Positions 27,619 through 38,146 of a DNA stretch of 57,844 nt are shown here, piece after piece; within the stretch, counting starts at the first letter, position 1; each line of letters begins with the position of its first letter. Made by a program: the position numbers and the translations under genes. The notes below the pieces were generated by a model that was not told the DNA's origin, ran no database searches, and worked only from the letters and a program-made list of their open reading frames with translations. The DNA comes from Candidatus Nitrosopumilus sp. (GTDB lineage Archaea; Thermoproteota; Nitrososphaeria; Nitrososphaerales; Nitrosopumilaceae): contig JAONQT010000002.1 in NCBI GenBank assembly GCA_028448965.1, forward strand, positions 1-57,844. Direction: 5' to 3'.

Positions 27619-28629
27619 ATGTTCGAAGCTAAATTGATAATAATTGATGAAGCAAGAATTTTCAAAGAAATAGAAGAAAAGAATCCAGCCTCAGTTTCAT
27701 TAAATGGTCCAGATGGTATGTTACCACAAGTTCAGGATATGGCAATTAAAATTACAACAAAATATGAGATACCAGCATATGTTTTAGCAGATACAACATG
27801 GGGAACTTGTGATTTGAACACAACTGGATCAAAAATACTAGGAGCAGAAATCCAATTTAATATTGGACATACAATTAATACTGAATCATTAGAAGAAAAT
27901 TTAGTTTTAATTGATGCCTTTGATGATGTAGGATTTGAGAGTGTTGCAGAAAAATGTACAGAATTGCTAAAAGGGAAATTAATTTCACTGGTTACAGATA
28001 GTCAACATTTACATCAAATGGATAAGGTAGAAAAAATTTTAACAAAAAATGGAATTAATGTTAAAATTGGAAAAGGTAAAGGGCAATTAAATGATGGTCA
28101 GGTATTTGGTTGTGAATTTTATCCTGCATCTGAATTAAAAAAAGAAGTTGATGCTTACGTATTTTTAGGTCAAAGTAATTTTCATGCAGCAGGAATTGCA
28201 TTATCAACAAATTTACCAACATTTGTTTTAGATCCATACTTTAATGAAGTAAGAGAAGTAACAGAATTTGCACGTAAACTAAAAAAGAAAGCAACACTTG
28301 CAATATACAAAGCAGCAGAAGTAAATTCATTTGGAATAATTATTGGATTAAAAGAAGGACAATTATCAAAAGTATTTGGATTAAAATTTAAAAAAGAATT
28401 AGAGAAGGAAGGTAAAAAAGTTCAATTATTTGCTTTAACTGATATTACGAATGAACGATTAAATAATTTAAGAGGAATTGATGCATTTATTCAAGTTGCA
28501 TGCCCAAGAATTTCTACAGATAATCAATTTGATAAGCCAGTATTATCAACACCCCAAGCCAATGCACTTTTGAAAGTTTTACGAAAAGAAAACATTGAGG
28601 AGTATCTAGAAATTCCACATTGGTTATAA
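27619..28629 (+). CDS. dph2: Diphthamide biosynthesis enzyme (2-(3-amino-3-carboxypropyl)histidine synthase)
   Basis: SLNGPDGMLPQVQDMA; YVLADTTWGTCDL; conserved Cys in WGTC, FGCEFYP, VACPRIS. Confidence 0.93.
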   Translation: MFEAKLIIIDEARIFKEIEEKNPASVSLNGPDGMLPQVQDMAIKITTKYEIPAYVLADTTWGTCDLNTTGSKILGAEIQFNIGHTINTESLEENLVLIDAFDDVGFESVAEKCTELLKGKLISLVTDSQHLHQMDKVEKILTKNGINVKIGKGKGQLNDGQVFGCEFYPASELKKEVDAYVFLGQSNFHAAGIALSTNLPTFVLDPYFNEVREVTEFARKLKKKATLAIYKAAEVNSFGIIIGLKEGQLSKVFGLKFKKELEKEGKKVQLFALTDITNERLNNLRGIDAFIQVACPRISTDNQFDKPVLSTPQANALLKVLRKENIEEYLEIPHWL

Positions 28630-29229
28630 TTAAGATATTAAATTTTGAAATCTAGTATTACTAGATAAATTTTTGAATGATTTTGAGTTTTTTGCTTTAA
28701 TTTTGTATTGCGTTCCTTGAGCAATTGAATGTTCAAGTAAATTCAAGGCATTATCAAAATTTGAAAGCATTGCAAAATTTGATGCTTTATCAAAAATAAC
28801 ATCACCATTATCAGGATAATCTGCTAGTATAAGATTACAACAAGAAATAGATTCATTAAATTTCTTCATAGAGAATAGAATACGTTCCTTGTGATATAAT
28901 ACAACATTATAATTTGAATTATTTTTTAAAATATTATCACAAATGGTTAGTGCCTCAATTAAATTTCCTTGTTTTCGAAAAGAAGATATTTTATTAATTA
29001 GAATAGATAAATCGTTAGGACGTATTCGTAAAGCAATTTCATAACATTTCATAGCATTAGTAAAATCTTTGAGTTTACTTAATGCATATCCTTTATTATT
29101 TAACGAACTAATATTTTTTGGATCTTCATCTAGTATTTTATCATAATATGTAATTGCTTGTTGAAATTTTTTTTGTAAAAATAATCTATTACCTTCATCT
29201 AATAATGAATTTATTTTAGGATTACTCAT
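28630..29229 (-). CDS. TPR-repeat protein
   Basis: Tandem repeats such as AITYYDKILDEDPKNISSLNNKGYALSKLKDFTNAMKCYEIALRIRPND. Confidence 0.88.
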   Translation of the reverse strand: MSNPKINSLLDEGNRLFLQKKFQQAITYYDKILDEDPKNISSLNNKGYALSKLKDFTNAMKCYEIALRIRPNDLSILINKISSFRKQGNLIEALTICDNILKNNSNYNVVLYHKERILFSMKKFNESISCCNLILADYPDNGDVIFDKASNFAMLSNFDNALNLLEHSIAQGTQYKIKAKNSKSFKNLSSNTRFQNLIS

Positions 29230-29231
29230 AA

Positions 29232-30311
29232 TTAATCTAAATTGGGTTTTATCAAGATTTTTCCAAAGAGTCCTTTACCATGTAGCATTTTATTATGAGC
29301 CTCAACAGCATTTTCCAAAGAGTGTACTGAATCAATAATAGATTTGATTTTACCCTTTGACATCCAATAAAAACACTCTTCTAATTCAGATCTAGTACCT
29401 TGAGTTGAGCCTAAAATATTAATTCCTTTAAAGAAAATATGTCTTAAATCAGTTTTAGCGTTGTATCCAGTTGTAGCACCTGTTGTAACAATAGTTCCAC
29501 CGTAATTTAACAAAGTCAATTCCTTATTCCAGTGAGAACCACCAATATGTTCAAAAATTACATCAATGCTTGGAACCTCACCGTATGGTTTTGGAATTTT
29601 TTTAGCAATTGATCTTACTTCCTTATGCCAATCTTCTTTTCTATGATCAACTGCATAATCTGCTCCAAGTTCTAAACATTTTTCTAATTTATCTGGACTT
29701 GCAGTTGCAATAACTGTACAACCAAATAATTTGGCGATTTGAATTCCAAAGCTACCAACACCAGAACTTCCACCCATAATGAGTACTAATTGTCCTGGTT
29801 GAATTTTTGCTCTACCAACTAACATGTGCCATGAAGTTAGTAATGTCATTGATGCAGCTGCTGCCTCATCATATGATACACCTTCTGGGATTTTCAAAAC
29901 ATTAACTTCTGGTAAATGTGTATATTCACAATATCCACCCCAAAGAGGACCAGTTTCAAAACCCCAAATTGTTCTTTTTTTACAATCAAATTCTCGTCCA
30001 TCTGTACATGCTTTACAAACTCTGCATGACATATTTCCATGAGAAACAACTCTATCTCCAACTTTGATATTTTTTACATCATTTCCTACAGCAGTGACAA
30101 TACCTGCTGCATCAGTTCCAGAAATGTGAGGTAATGGTATTGCCAAAGGTTTTCCCCTCATTCCCCAAATATCATCATAATTACATGCAGCAGAAATTAC
30201 TTTGAAAACAACTTCATTGGAGCGTGGTTCAGGAATAGGAAGATTTTTGATTTTTAAAATTTTAGAAAAATCATCATCAGATGTATATTCATCATATACT
30301 AATGCCCTCAT
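29232..30311 (-). CDS. MDR-superfamily dehydrogenase/reductase resembling crotonyl-CoA/acryloyl-CoA reductases
   Basis: GGSSGVGSFGIQIAKLFG nucleotide-binding motif; CRVCKACTDGREFDC lobe; TIWGFET, IDVIFEHIGG, GGTIVTTGATTGY blocks. Confidence 0.88.
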   Translation of the reverse strand: MRALVYDEYTSDDDFSKILKIKNLPIPEPRSNEVVFKVISAACNYDDIWGMRGKPLAIPLPHISGTDAAGIVTAVGNDVKNIKVGDRVVSHGNMSCRVCKACTDGREFDCKKRTIWGFETGPLWGGYCEYTHLPEVNVLKIPEGVSYDEAAAASMTLLTSWHMLVGRAKIQPGQLVLIMGGSSGVGSFGIQIAKLFGCTVIATASPDKLEKCLELGADYAVDHRKEDWHKEVRSIAKKIPKPYGEVPSIDVIFEHIGGSHWNKELTLLNYGGTIVTTGATTGYNAKTDLRHIFFKGINILGSTQGTRSELEECFYWMSKGKIKSIIDSVHSLENAVEAHNKMLHGKGLFGKILIKPNLD

Positions 30312-30398
30312 GATTACTTTCTAATTTTTAGAGATATATGATTTATCAAAATCCTTTGTATCATAAACAATTATAATCATAACAAGAAAAATTAGATT

Positions 30399-30950
30399 AT
30401 GTCAGATAATTCAGTATTTCCAGGAGATAAAATAGCATCTATTGAGGAATATGAGGCTGGTCACAATACTTTTGATGACGGTGATATGGTTAGATCAGCC
30501 ACAATGGGAGAGAAAGACATGGACAAAGAAACACGAATGATTAATGTAAACCATCCAAAGCTTCTATCAATTCCAAAAGTAGGTGATGTCATAATTGGAA
30601 CAGTTGCTGCAGTAATGTCATCTATGATTGCAGTTACAATTGATTACATTAATGGAAAACCAACCACTTCAAAAGTAGAATGTATTTGTGGCACACGAAA
30701 TATGAGAATAAGAAATGTTGCATTAGTAAATGATGTAGCATCATTGAAAATTGTTGCTCATCTTAATGGAACAATTCATGCAGTAATGGATGAACCAGAA
30801 TTAGGAATTATATTTACAAAATGTAGAAAATGTGGAGGGAAAGTTGTCACAATGCGTGATGCTATCAAATGTACAGATTGTTCATGGATTGATGAAAGAA
30901 AACTTTCTTCTAGTTTTGGCAAAAGTGATTTCATACATTTGAGAGAGTAA
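30399..30950 (+). CDS. csl4: Exosome complex RNA-binding subunit Csl4 (S1 + zinc ribbon)
   Basis: VFPGDKIASIEEYEAG; VGDVIIGTVAAVMSSMIAVTI; CRKCGG...CTDC. Confidence 0.92.
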   Translation: MSDNSVFPGDKIASIEEYEAGHNTFDDGDMVRSATMGEKDMDKETRMINVNHPKLLSIPKVGDVIIGTVAAVMSSMIAVTIDYINGKPTTSKVECICGTRNMRIRNVALVNDVASLKIVAHLNGTIHAVMDEPELGIIFTKCRKCGGKVVTMRDAIKCTDCSWIDERKLSSSFGKSDFIHLRE

Positions 30951-30954
30951 AAAA

Positions 30955-31770
30955 ATGATAAATGTATCGTTCCAAGGTGAACGAGGTGCATATAGTGAAG
31001 CTGCAGCAAAATCTTTTTTTAAAAATGGTATCAAAACAATTCCACTTACAACATTTGCAGAAATATTAGATAATACATCTAAAGATATTACAGAGTATTC
31101 AATTTTACCCGTAGAAAATTCACTAGAAGGAAGCGTAGGAGAAAGTTATGATTTATTATATTCAACAAATCTAAATGCAACTGGAGAAATATATCACAGA
31201 ATAGAACATTGTTTAATTGGATTTGGTAGAATAGAAGAAATTGATACAGTGTATTCACATCCACAAGCACTAGGTCAATGTAGAAATTTTATTGAAAAAA
31301 ATAATATTAAAACAATTCCTACTTATGATACAGCAGGAAGTGTAAAAATTATACAAAAATTAAATGAAAAAAAATGCGCATGTATTGCAAGTAAAGAAGC
31401 AGCATCAATTTACAATATGCCCATAATTGCAGAAAATATTGCAAATAATCTCAATAACTATACTAGATTTTTAATATTATCTAAAAAAGAGGTTTTAGAA
31501 ACTGGAAATGATAAAACATCAATTATTTTTTCGATAAAGCATGAGCCAGGTTCACTCTATAGAATCATAGAAAATTTTAATAAAAATAATATTAATTTAA
31601 CAAAAATAGAATCAAGGCCTACAAAAGCAAATACATGGGAATATAATTTCTACGTAGATTTTGAAGGTCATCAAAAGGATACAAAGGTTTTAGAAATGTT
31701 AAATAAAATTGAGGAAGAAACACTTTTCATTAAAATTTTAGGTTCATATCCTTCTGCAAAATTAAATTAG
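30955..31770 (+). CDS. pheA: Prephenate dehydratase with C-terminal ACT domain
   Basis: FQGERGAYSEAAA; ILPVENSLEGSVGESYDLL; SHPQALGQC; TKIESRPTKANTWEYNFYVDFEGH. Confidence 0.95.
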   Translation: MINVSFQGERGAYSEAAAKSFFKNGIKTIPLTTFAEILDNTSKDITEYSILPVENSLEGSVGESYDLLYSTNLNATGEIYHRIEHCLIGFGRIEEIDTVYSHPQALGQCRNFIEKNNIKTIPTYDTAGSVKIIQKLNEKKCACIASKEAASIYNMPIIAENIANNLNNYTRFLILSKKEVLETGNDKTSIIFSIKHEPGSLYRIIENFNKNNINLTKIESRPTKANTWEYNFYVDFEGHQKDTKVLEMLNKIEEETLFIKILGSYPSAKLN

Positions 31771-32237
31771 AAGCCTTTTGGTTTTCTTAACGTAAAACCT
31801 AAACTAAACCCAAGAATAATTACTCCAGATGTAATTACCATGAAATCAAATGTAATTCCAAATGGATCAGGAGTCTGATTAGTATTAGCTGCAATTTCTA
31901 ATTCACTAGCACCAGTATTTTGAATTACAATGATTGTTTGACCATCTTCAGCATGAGACCAATCTAAAACCAATTCTTTTTTGTAAGAAGTATTTTCAAT
32001 TTTCAATCCTTCACCAGGACTAGTTAGTTTTACATCAAAAGCATCTCCAGCAATCATCATGTATTGTGGTGCATCTTTTGGTGCAGGTATGGAAAAAGAG
32101 GCTGAATCACCAGGACCGATAACAAAATCTTCATTCATAGAAATTGTTGGTGCTAAAGTATTAACTAACGAAAAACCGCCTAATCCAATAATTATACTAC
32201 CAACAACTATACCAATTATAGTTCTTGTAGCTAGCAT
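31767..32237 (-). CDS. Hypothetical membrane protein with two terminal TM segments
   Basis: N-terminal TM IIGIVVGSIIIGLGGFSLV and C-terminal TM FMVITSGVIILGFSLGFTLRKPKGF. Confidence 0.7.
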   Translation of the reverse strand: MLATRTIIGIVVGSIIIGLGGFSLVNTLAPTISMNEDFVIGPGDSASFSIPAPKDAPQYMMIAGDAFDVKLTSPGEGLKIENTSYKKELVLDWSHAEDGQTIIVIQNTGASELEIAANTNQTPDPFGITFDFMVITSGVIILGFSLGFTLRKPKGF

Positions 32238-32272
32238 AATAAAATGACTTTAGATACTGCTTAAAAAATTAT

Positions 32273-33703
32273 CTACATCAAAGAAACATCATGAGGCTGA
32301 CTTTCTGCAAATCCAGCTCTAGACATTTTTATAAATTCAGCATTTTCTTGCATTTGGGTAATTGTATGTGCACCACAATAACTTAAACCAGAACGAACAC
32401 CGCCTGTAAGTTGTTTTAAAATATCTACAACAGTTCCCTTGTAAGGAACCATTGCTTCAACACCTTCAGCAACGTAATCATTAAGATCATCATCAAAAGA
32501 AGTAGAACCAGTTTCTTTAGATTTTCTTCCTATAGATGCTGCAAGAGAAGCCATTCCACGATATACTTTGAAACGTTTTCCATTCTTTGTCAAAACGGTT
32601 CCAGGAGATTCATCAGTGCCTCCCAACATACTTCCAACCATAACAGTTGAAGCACCAGCTGCTAATGCTTTTGTAGCATCACCCGAAGTTCTAGTTCCAC
32701 CATCAGAAATAATTGGAATACCATAATCATGTCCTATTTTTGCACAATCCATTACTGCAGTTAATTGTGGAACACCTGAACCAGTAATTACCCTAGTAAT
32801 ACAAATTGAACCTGAACCAACACCAACTTTTACTGCATCAACTCCTGCTTTCATTAAATCTTCAGCACCATGAGCAGTTGCAATATTTCCTGCAATTAAT
32901 TCACAATCTGGAAATGCTTTTTTGATATTTTTTACGGTACTAATTGCATTTTCACTATGACCATGAGCAATATCAACAACGAGAGTATCAGCACCTGCTT
33001 CTAAAAGAGATTCACTTCTTTCTAAAAAGTCACCTTTAACTCCAACTGCAGCCCCAACAAGAGGACGACCTTTACTATCTTTGGAGGCATTTGGATAATT
33101 AGCATTATTTGTGATATCCTTACTTGTAATCAAACCTTTTACAAATCCAGATTCATCCACTAAAGGTAATTTTTCAATTCTATGTTTATGTAGTAGAACT
33201 TTTGCCTCATCAATAGATACACCGTATTTTGCAGTAACAACATCTTTTGTCATTACATCTTGAATAAGATTTTTAGAATTTGCAAAGAGTAAATCTCTTT
33301 CAGTTACAATACCAATTAATTTTGAATTACTATCAACTACCAATAATCCAGAAATATTTTTATTTTCAGCATAATCTAATGCATCCTCAATTGTTTTATC
33401 AGCAGTAATAGAATAAGGATTTTCAATCATTACACTTCCAGATCGTTTTACTTTAAGAACTTCATTTGCTTGTTCTTGAATTGTTAAAAATCTATGAATT
33501 ATTCCTATTCCCCCTGCACGTGCAATGGCTACAGCCATAGATGATTCAGTAACAGTATCCATATTTGCACTGACAAAAGGTATGTTTAGAGAGATATTTC
33601 GAGATAATTGTGTTTTTAGATCAGTTTGACTCCTACTTGTTATATCTGAATATTTGGGAACAAGAAGAACGTCATCAAATGTTAATCCTTCTTTAAATTC
33701 CAA
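32273..33703 (-). CDS. guaB: Inosine-5'-monophosphate dehydrogenase
   Basis: [17 protein letters not shown]; two CBS segments; [32 protein letters not shown]. Confidence 0.97.
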   Translation of the reverse strand: MEFKEGLTFDDVLLVPKYSDITSRSQTDLKTQLSRNISLNIPFVSANMDTVTESSMAVAIARAGGIGIIHRFLTIQEQANEVLKVKRSGSVMIENPYSITADKTIEDALDYAENKNISGLLVVDSNSKLIGIVTERDLLFANSKNLIQDVMTKDVVTAKYGVSIDEAKVLLHKHRIEKLPLVDESGFVKGLITSKDITNNANYPNASKDSKGRPLVGAAVGVKGDFLERSESLLEAGADTLVVDIAHGHSENAISTVKNIKKAFPDCELIAGNIATAHGAEDLMKAGVDAVKVGVGSGSICITRVITGSGVPQLTAVMDCAKIGHDYGIPIISDGGTRTSGDATKALAAGASTVMVGSMLGGTDESPGTVLTKNGKRFKVYRGMASLAASIGRKSKETGSTSFDDDLNDYVAEGVEAMVPYKGTVVDILKQLTGGVRSGLSYCGAHTITQMQENAEFIKMSRAGFAESQPHDVSLM

Positions 33704-33748
33704 TTAAACCTCGTTACAAAAGTTAAAAATTGATTATAAGCCTTTGCG

Positions 33749-34624
33749 TTATTTTGATAATTTTGAAGCAATTGTAATGGCATCCTTAGTAGCCATCACA
33801 TTATGTGTACGAATAATATTGGCTCCATTTAAAACACATATTGCTTCAGCAGTAATAGATCCAAATAATCGATCAGAGGGATTTTCTTTTTCTAAAATAT
33901 TACCAATAATGGATTTATTTGAAACAGATATTAAAATAGGATAATTCATTTTAATAGAATTTAAATTTTTAATGACAGATAGATCTCGAGTTACCCAATC
34001 AGTTTTAATTTTTGTAAAAAATTTACCTTTTCCTGTTTTTCTAAAAAATCCAATTGCAGGATCCAGTACAATTTTTTTATCAGGAATATTACATTTCTTA
34101 ATAATCTTTAAGCTATCTTTAAGAAGTTTTTTTGTTGAATTTATTGGATTTCCAGATATTGTTTTAGAAGCATATGCACATAAAATTACTGAAGGTTGAA
34201 ATTTAGAAATCACATCTTTCATTTTTTCATCATATTTTAATCCTGAAATATCATTAATTATTTCAACATCATTTTGTAAAGCATTTTTAGCTACACTAGA
34301 TCTACATGTGTCAACAGATATTGGAAGATTAGTATTATCTTGGATAATTTTAACAGCATTAAGAATTCTGTCAGATTCTACTTTTTTAGATACATTAGTA
34401 GACAAGTATGGTGCAGTAGACATTCCCCCTACATCAATAATATCTGCACCATCATTTTCCATTTGAATTACTGTATTTTTGATTTTAATACGAGTAGTAT
34501 TGATTGATTTTTTGTAAAAAGATTCTGGACTAGTATTCAAAATACCCATAATCCGAACAGGGTTTCTTCCACCAACAGAGATATTTCCAATTTTTGCCAT
34601 ATAGTTTATCAAAACCTCATACAA
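33749..34624 (-). CDS. Dihydropteroate synthase-like pterin enzyme
   Basis: RIMGILNTSPESFY; GADIIDVGGMSTAPY; PISVDTCRSSVA; EIINDISG; likely start MAKIGN at 34600. Confidence 0.9.
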   Translation of the reverse strand: MYEVLINYMAKIGNISVGGRNPVRIMGILNTSPESFYKKSINTTRIKIKNTVIQMENDGADIIDVGGMSTAPYLSTNVSKKVESDRILNAVKIIQDNTNLPISVDTCRSSVAKNALQNDVEIINDISGLKYDEKMKDVISKFQPSVILCAYASKTISGNPINSTKKLLKDSLKIIKKCNIPDKKIVLDPAIGFFRKTGKGKFFTKIKTDWVTRDLSVIKNLNSIKMNYPILISVSNKSIIGNILEKENPSDRLFGSITAEAICVLNGANIIRTHNVMATKDAITIASKLSK

Positions 34625-34625
34625 T

Positions 34626-35372
34626 TTGAGTTATATGATGATTTCAGGTTGGGAAAAAAGATATTTTTCTATTTTAAAGGAATTAAACTATAGTGAAAAA
34701 AAAGATAAGGAATCAGCTTTAATTTTAGATTCAATTCTTAAAAAAAATAATAGTACTGAAAAAATTAGAAAATTGATCCAAGGTAAAACAGTTTTTGTTA
34801 TAGGTTCTGGACCATCGTTGTCAATTGCTATTCCAAAGTTGAAAAAGCTAAAAAAATATATAAAAATTGCAGCTGATAGTTCATTAAAACCGTTAATTGA
34901 TAACGGGATTATTCCAGATATCATTGTAACTGATTTAGATGGAAATGAAGATGCAATTAAAAAAATGTCAAAGACAAAATCAATATTTGTAATACATGCA
35001 CATGGAGATAATATTGAAAAATTACAAATGGTTAAAAAAATAAAAAATTCTATTGGAACAACTCAAACAAATCCAGTTAATAAAATTCAAAATTTTGGGG
35101 GTTTTACTGATGGGGACAGAGGAGTTTTCTTAGCAAATCATTTTGATGCAAAAAAAATTATTTTATTTGGTATGGATTTTGGAAATCAGATTGGTAAATT
35201 TTCTAACACAAACAGATCAGATAGAGAAATGAAGATAAAAAAGCTAAAAATAGGAAAAGATCTTTTAATTTGGTTATCGACGATCACAAAATCAGAATTA
35301 TTTACCACATCAAAACCAATTGAAGGATTTAAAAAAATATCATACAGAGAACTAGATATCATAATTACCTAG
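34626..35372 (+). CDS. mptE: 6-hydroxymethyl-7,8-dihydropterin pyrophosphokinase, MptE type (DUF115)
   Basis: VFVIGSGPSLSIAIPKLKKL; AADSSLKPLIDNGIIPDIIVTDLDGN; HAHGDN; FTDGDRGVFLA. Confidence 0.88.
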   Translation: MSYMMISGWEKRYFSILKELNYSEKKDKESALILDSILKKNNSTEKIRKLIQGKTVFVIGSGPSLSIAIPKLKKLKKYIKIAADSSLKPLIDNGIIPDIIVTDLDGNEDAIKKMSKTKSIFVIHAHGDNIEKLQMVKKIKNSIGTTQTNPVNKIQNFGGFTDGDRGVFLANHFDAKKIILFGMDFGNQIGKFSNTNRSDREMKIKKLKIGKDLLIWLSTITKSELFTTSKPIEGFKKISYRELDIIIT

Positions 35373-35407
35373 AATGCATTTAATACCCATTAGTGATTTA
35401 TTAAATT

Positions 35408-35980
35408 ATGAAATTTTCAGAAGAGCAAGTAAAAGAGATAGTTGCTTTAAGAGAAAATATGCTACAACAGGTGGATAAGCATCAGGAAGGAATAGAAATG
35501 TTAGAGAAAAACATTAGCGTATTAGATGAATTTTTAAAAGATTCTAGTTTCGTGAAGGCATCAAAATTAAAAACAAAAATTGAACCTGAAATAAATGAAA
35601 AGATCGAAGTATCAAAACCAATAGATGATTCAATTCCAATTAAACGAGGAAATGATGGTAAAATAATTGCTAATGCATATGTTACACCAGACCAAGTTTC
35701 AATAATTTTAGATGAACAAGTTTTGATTAATGCAGATACTCCACCCTTCAAATCATTCTTTTTGGATAGAATAATTGGAGAAATGAAGAAGAAAGATTTT
35801 GTTGAAGCAGAAAATGGGAAGATCCAAAAAGAATCAATCATAGATTATATTATTAATAAAAATGGAGCAAATATTAGAGAAATAATAATTAAAAATTACA
35901 GAGAAAAACAAAGAGTGACTGAATTAATCAATACAGCAGGATGGTCATTAACAAGAATGTTGGAAAATATTAGTAAGTGA
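35408..35980 (+). CDS. Conserved hypothetical protein with N-terminal coiled coil
   Basis: VKEIVALRENMLQQVDKHQEGIEMLEKNISVLDEFL; upstream of guaA in the same direction. Confidence 0.75.
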   Translation: MKFSEEQVKEIVALRENMLQQVDKHQEGIEMLEKNISVLDEFLKDSSFVKASKLKTKIEPEINEKIEVSKPIDDSIPIKRGNDGKIIANAYVTPDQVSIILDEQVLINADTPPFKSFFLDRIIGEMKKKDFVEAENGKIQKESIIDYIINKNGANIREIIIKNYREKQRVTELINTAGWSLTRMLENISK

Positions 35981-35984
35981 TAGT

Positions 35985-37508
35985 ATGGACAAGATTTTAG
36001 TTTTAGACTTTGGTTCACAATATAGTCATTTAATTTGTAGAAGAATTAGAGAATTTTCTGTTTTTGCAGAATTAGTACCGTATGATATTAGTTATGAAGA
36101 AATACAAAAACATAATCCAAAAGGAATAATTTTTTCTGGAGGTCCATCTAGTGTTTATAATTCAGAAGCTCCAGTTCCAGAAAATAAAATTTTTGAAATG
36201 GGTTTACCATTATTAGGAATTTGTTACGGACATCAATTAATTGTAGATAAATTTGGGGGTAAAGTAAAAAGAGCAAACAAAGAATATGGTTCATCACTTT
36301 TAACAATAGATAATGATAGTGATTTGTTAAATGGTATAGGAGAATCTGTTCGCGCATGGATGAGTCATGGTGATGAGGCTGAAGAGATTCCATCAGGATT
36401 TAAAATAATTGGTCATACAGAAGGTGCAAAAGCTGCAGCAATTGCATCAGAAGAAAAGTCAGTTTATGGAATTCAATTTCATCCGGAAGTTATTCATACA
36501 GAACAAGGTACTGAAATTCTCAAAAATTTTGTTCTAAAAGTATGTAATGCAAAACAAAATTGGACAATGGAAGGTTTTATTGATACAGCAGTAGAAAAAA
36601 TTTCTAAAATTAAAGGAAATGTGTTATGTGGGGTTAGTGGAGGAATAGACTCTACAGTAGTAGCATTACTAATTGATAAAGCAATTGGAAATAGATTAAA
36701 ATGTGTTTTTGTAGATAATGGTTTGTTACGATTAAACGAAGAAAAAGAAGTGGAAGAAATGTTTAAAGAAAATTTTAAAGTTAATTTTACAGCAGTTGAT
36801 GCAGGGCAACAATTTCTTGAAAAATTAAAAGGGGTAGCAGATCCAGAAGCAAAAAGAAAAATTGTTGGTGAAGAATTTGTTCATGTTTTTACTAATTTTG
36901 CTGAAAAAGAGGGTCCTTTCAAATGGTTAGCTCAAGGAACTTTATATCCAGATGTAATTGAAAGTGGAGTTTCAAAAGGTCCAGCAGCTGTGATAAAATC
37001 TCACCACAACGTTGGAGGATTACCAGATTGGTTGAATTTAGAAATTTTAGAACCATTAAGAGAATTATACAAAGATGAAGTTAGAGAAATTGCAAAAATT
37101 TTAGGTGTTCCTGAAAAACTTTTCATGAGACATCCATTTCCAGGTCCAGGATTATCAGTTAGAATAATTGGAGAAGTGACTCCACTAAAATTAGAAATTT
37201 CTAAAGTAGCAAGTAAAATTGTTGAAGAGGAATTAATGGAATCTGGACTGTATACCAAAGTATGGCAAGCTTATGCTGCAGTAGGCGACGATAAAGCAGT
37301 GGGAGTCGTAGGGGATGAGAGAAGATATGGAAACATAGTTATGATTAGAGTTGTAGATTCTATTGACGCAATGACTGCTGATTGGACAAGACTACCACAT
37401 GGAGTACTAGAAAAAATGAGCAATAGAATTACTAATGAGATTGAGGATGTAACCTGGGTAACATATACAATTTCAAGTAAACCTCCAGCAACAATTGAAC
37501 CACAATAG
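35985..37508 (+). CDS. guaA: GMP synthase (glutamine-hydrolysing), single chain
   Basis: LDFGSQYSHLICRRIRE; GICYGHQL; FHPEV; VSGGIDSTVVALL; HPFPGPGLSVR. Confidence 0.98.
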   Translation: MDKILVLDFGSQYSHLICRRIREFSVFAELVPYDISYEEIQKHNPKGIIFSGGPSSVYNSEAPVPENKIFEMGLPLLGICYGHQLIVDKFGGKVKRANKEYGSSLLTIDNDSDLLNGIGESVRAWMSHGDEAEEIPSGFKIIGHTEGAKAAAIASEEKSVYGIQFHPEVIHTEQGTEILKNFVLKVCNAKQNWTMEGFIDTAVEKISKIKGNVLCGVSGGIDSTVVALLIDKAIGNRLKCVFVDNGLLRLNEEKEVEEMFKENFKVNFTAVDAGQQFLEKLKGVADPEAKRKIVGEEFVHVFTNFAEKEGPFKWLAQGTLYPDVIESGVSKGPAAVIKSHHNVGGLPDWLNLEILEPLRELYKDEVREIAKILGVPEKLFMRHPFPGPGLSVRIIGEVTPLKLEISKVASKIVEEELMESGLYTKVWQAYAAVGDDKAVGVVGDERRYGNIVMIRVVDSIDAMTADWTRLPHGVLEKMSNRITNEIEDVTWVTYTISSKPPATIEPQ

Positions 37509-37517
37509 TGAAAAATT

Positions 37518-37877
37518 ATGAATTATGAAAAAATCTGTGATGAAATATTAGAATTTAATGAGAAAATTAGATATGCAGCTGTTTATGATTATGGTGAGCT
37601 ACACGATAAAATTAGACCAGGTGTTATATCTCACTTAACTAGAGAAGAAACTGAAACATCATTATCACAAGCAATTTACCGATGGTCAACAAGGAAAAAA
37701 ACTGCAGATAAAATTGGAACACCAATTTTTGCATTAGCAAAATATGAAAAAATCTATAGAATAACAGTACCTATTGGAGGTGCAGGATTAATTTTGATAA
37801 CTACAGAATTAGATGTGAATGTAAATGAAATTGTAGATAAAACTCTTGAAATTAGAGATACATATGCTAAATTATAA
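37518..37877 (+). CDS. Conserved small protein
   Basis: Intact 119-aa ORF co-directional with guaA; AAVYDYGELHDKIRPGV. Confidence 0.75.
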   Translation: MNYEKICDEILEFNEKIRYAAVYDYGELHDKIRPGVISHLTREETETSLSQAIYRWSTRKKTADKIGTPIFALAKYEKIYRITVPIGGAGLILITTELDVNVNEIVDKTLEIRDTYAKL

Positions 37878-37882
37878 TAAAT

Positions 37883-38146
37883 ATGACCTTCCATGTTTTT
37901 GATACTTATGTAAAAGCAAATGATGGTCATACAATACATTTTGATGTAATTACTGACAAAAATGATTCTATAACTGCAATTTCTTTTGCAAAAGAATGGT
38001 TAAAATCAATTGGAGAAAATAATTCAATAGTAACTACAGAAGAATGTAAATTTTGTCATTCAGAATCTGTTCCAGAAGATACTGAAATTGAAATAATGAC
38101 AAATGGATATTTTATTGTAAAGATGGAAGGATGTCCAAAAAATTAA
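37883..38146 (+). CDS. DUF2024-like small protein
   Basis: FHVFDTYVKANDGHTIHFDVIT; CKFCHSE. Confidence 0.75.
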   Translation: MTFHVFDTYVKANDGHTIHFDVITDKNDSITAISFAKEWLKSIGENNSIVTTEECKFCHSESVPEDTEIEIMTNGYFIVKMEGCPKN

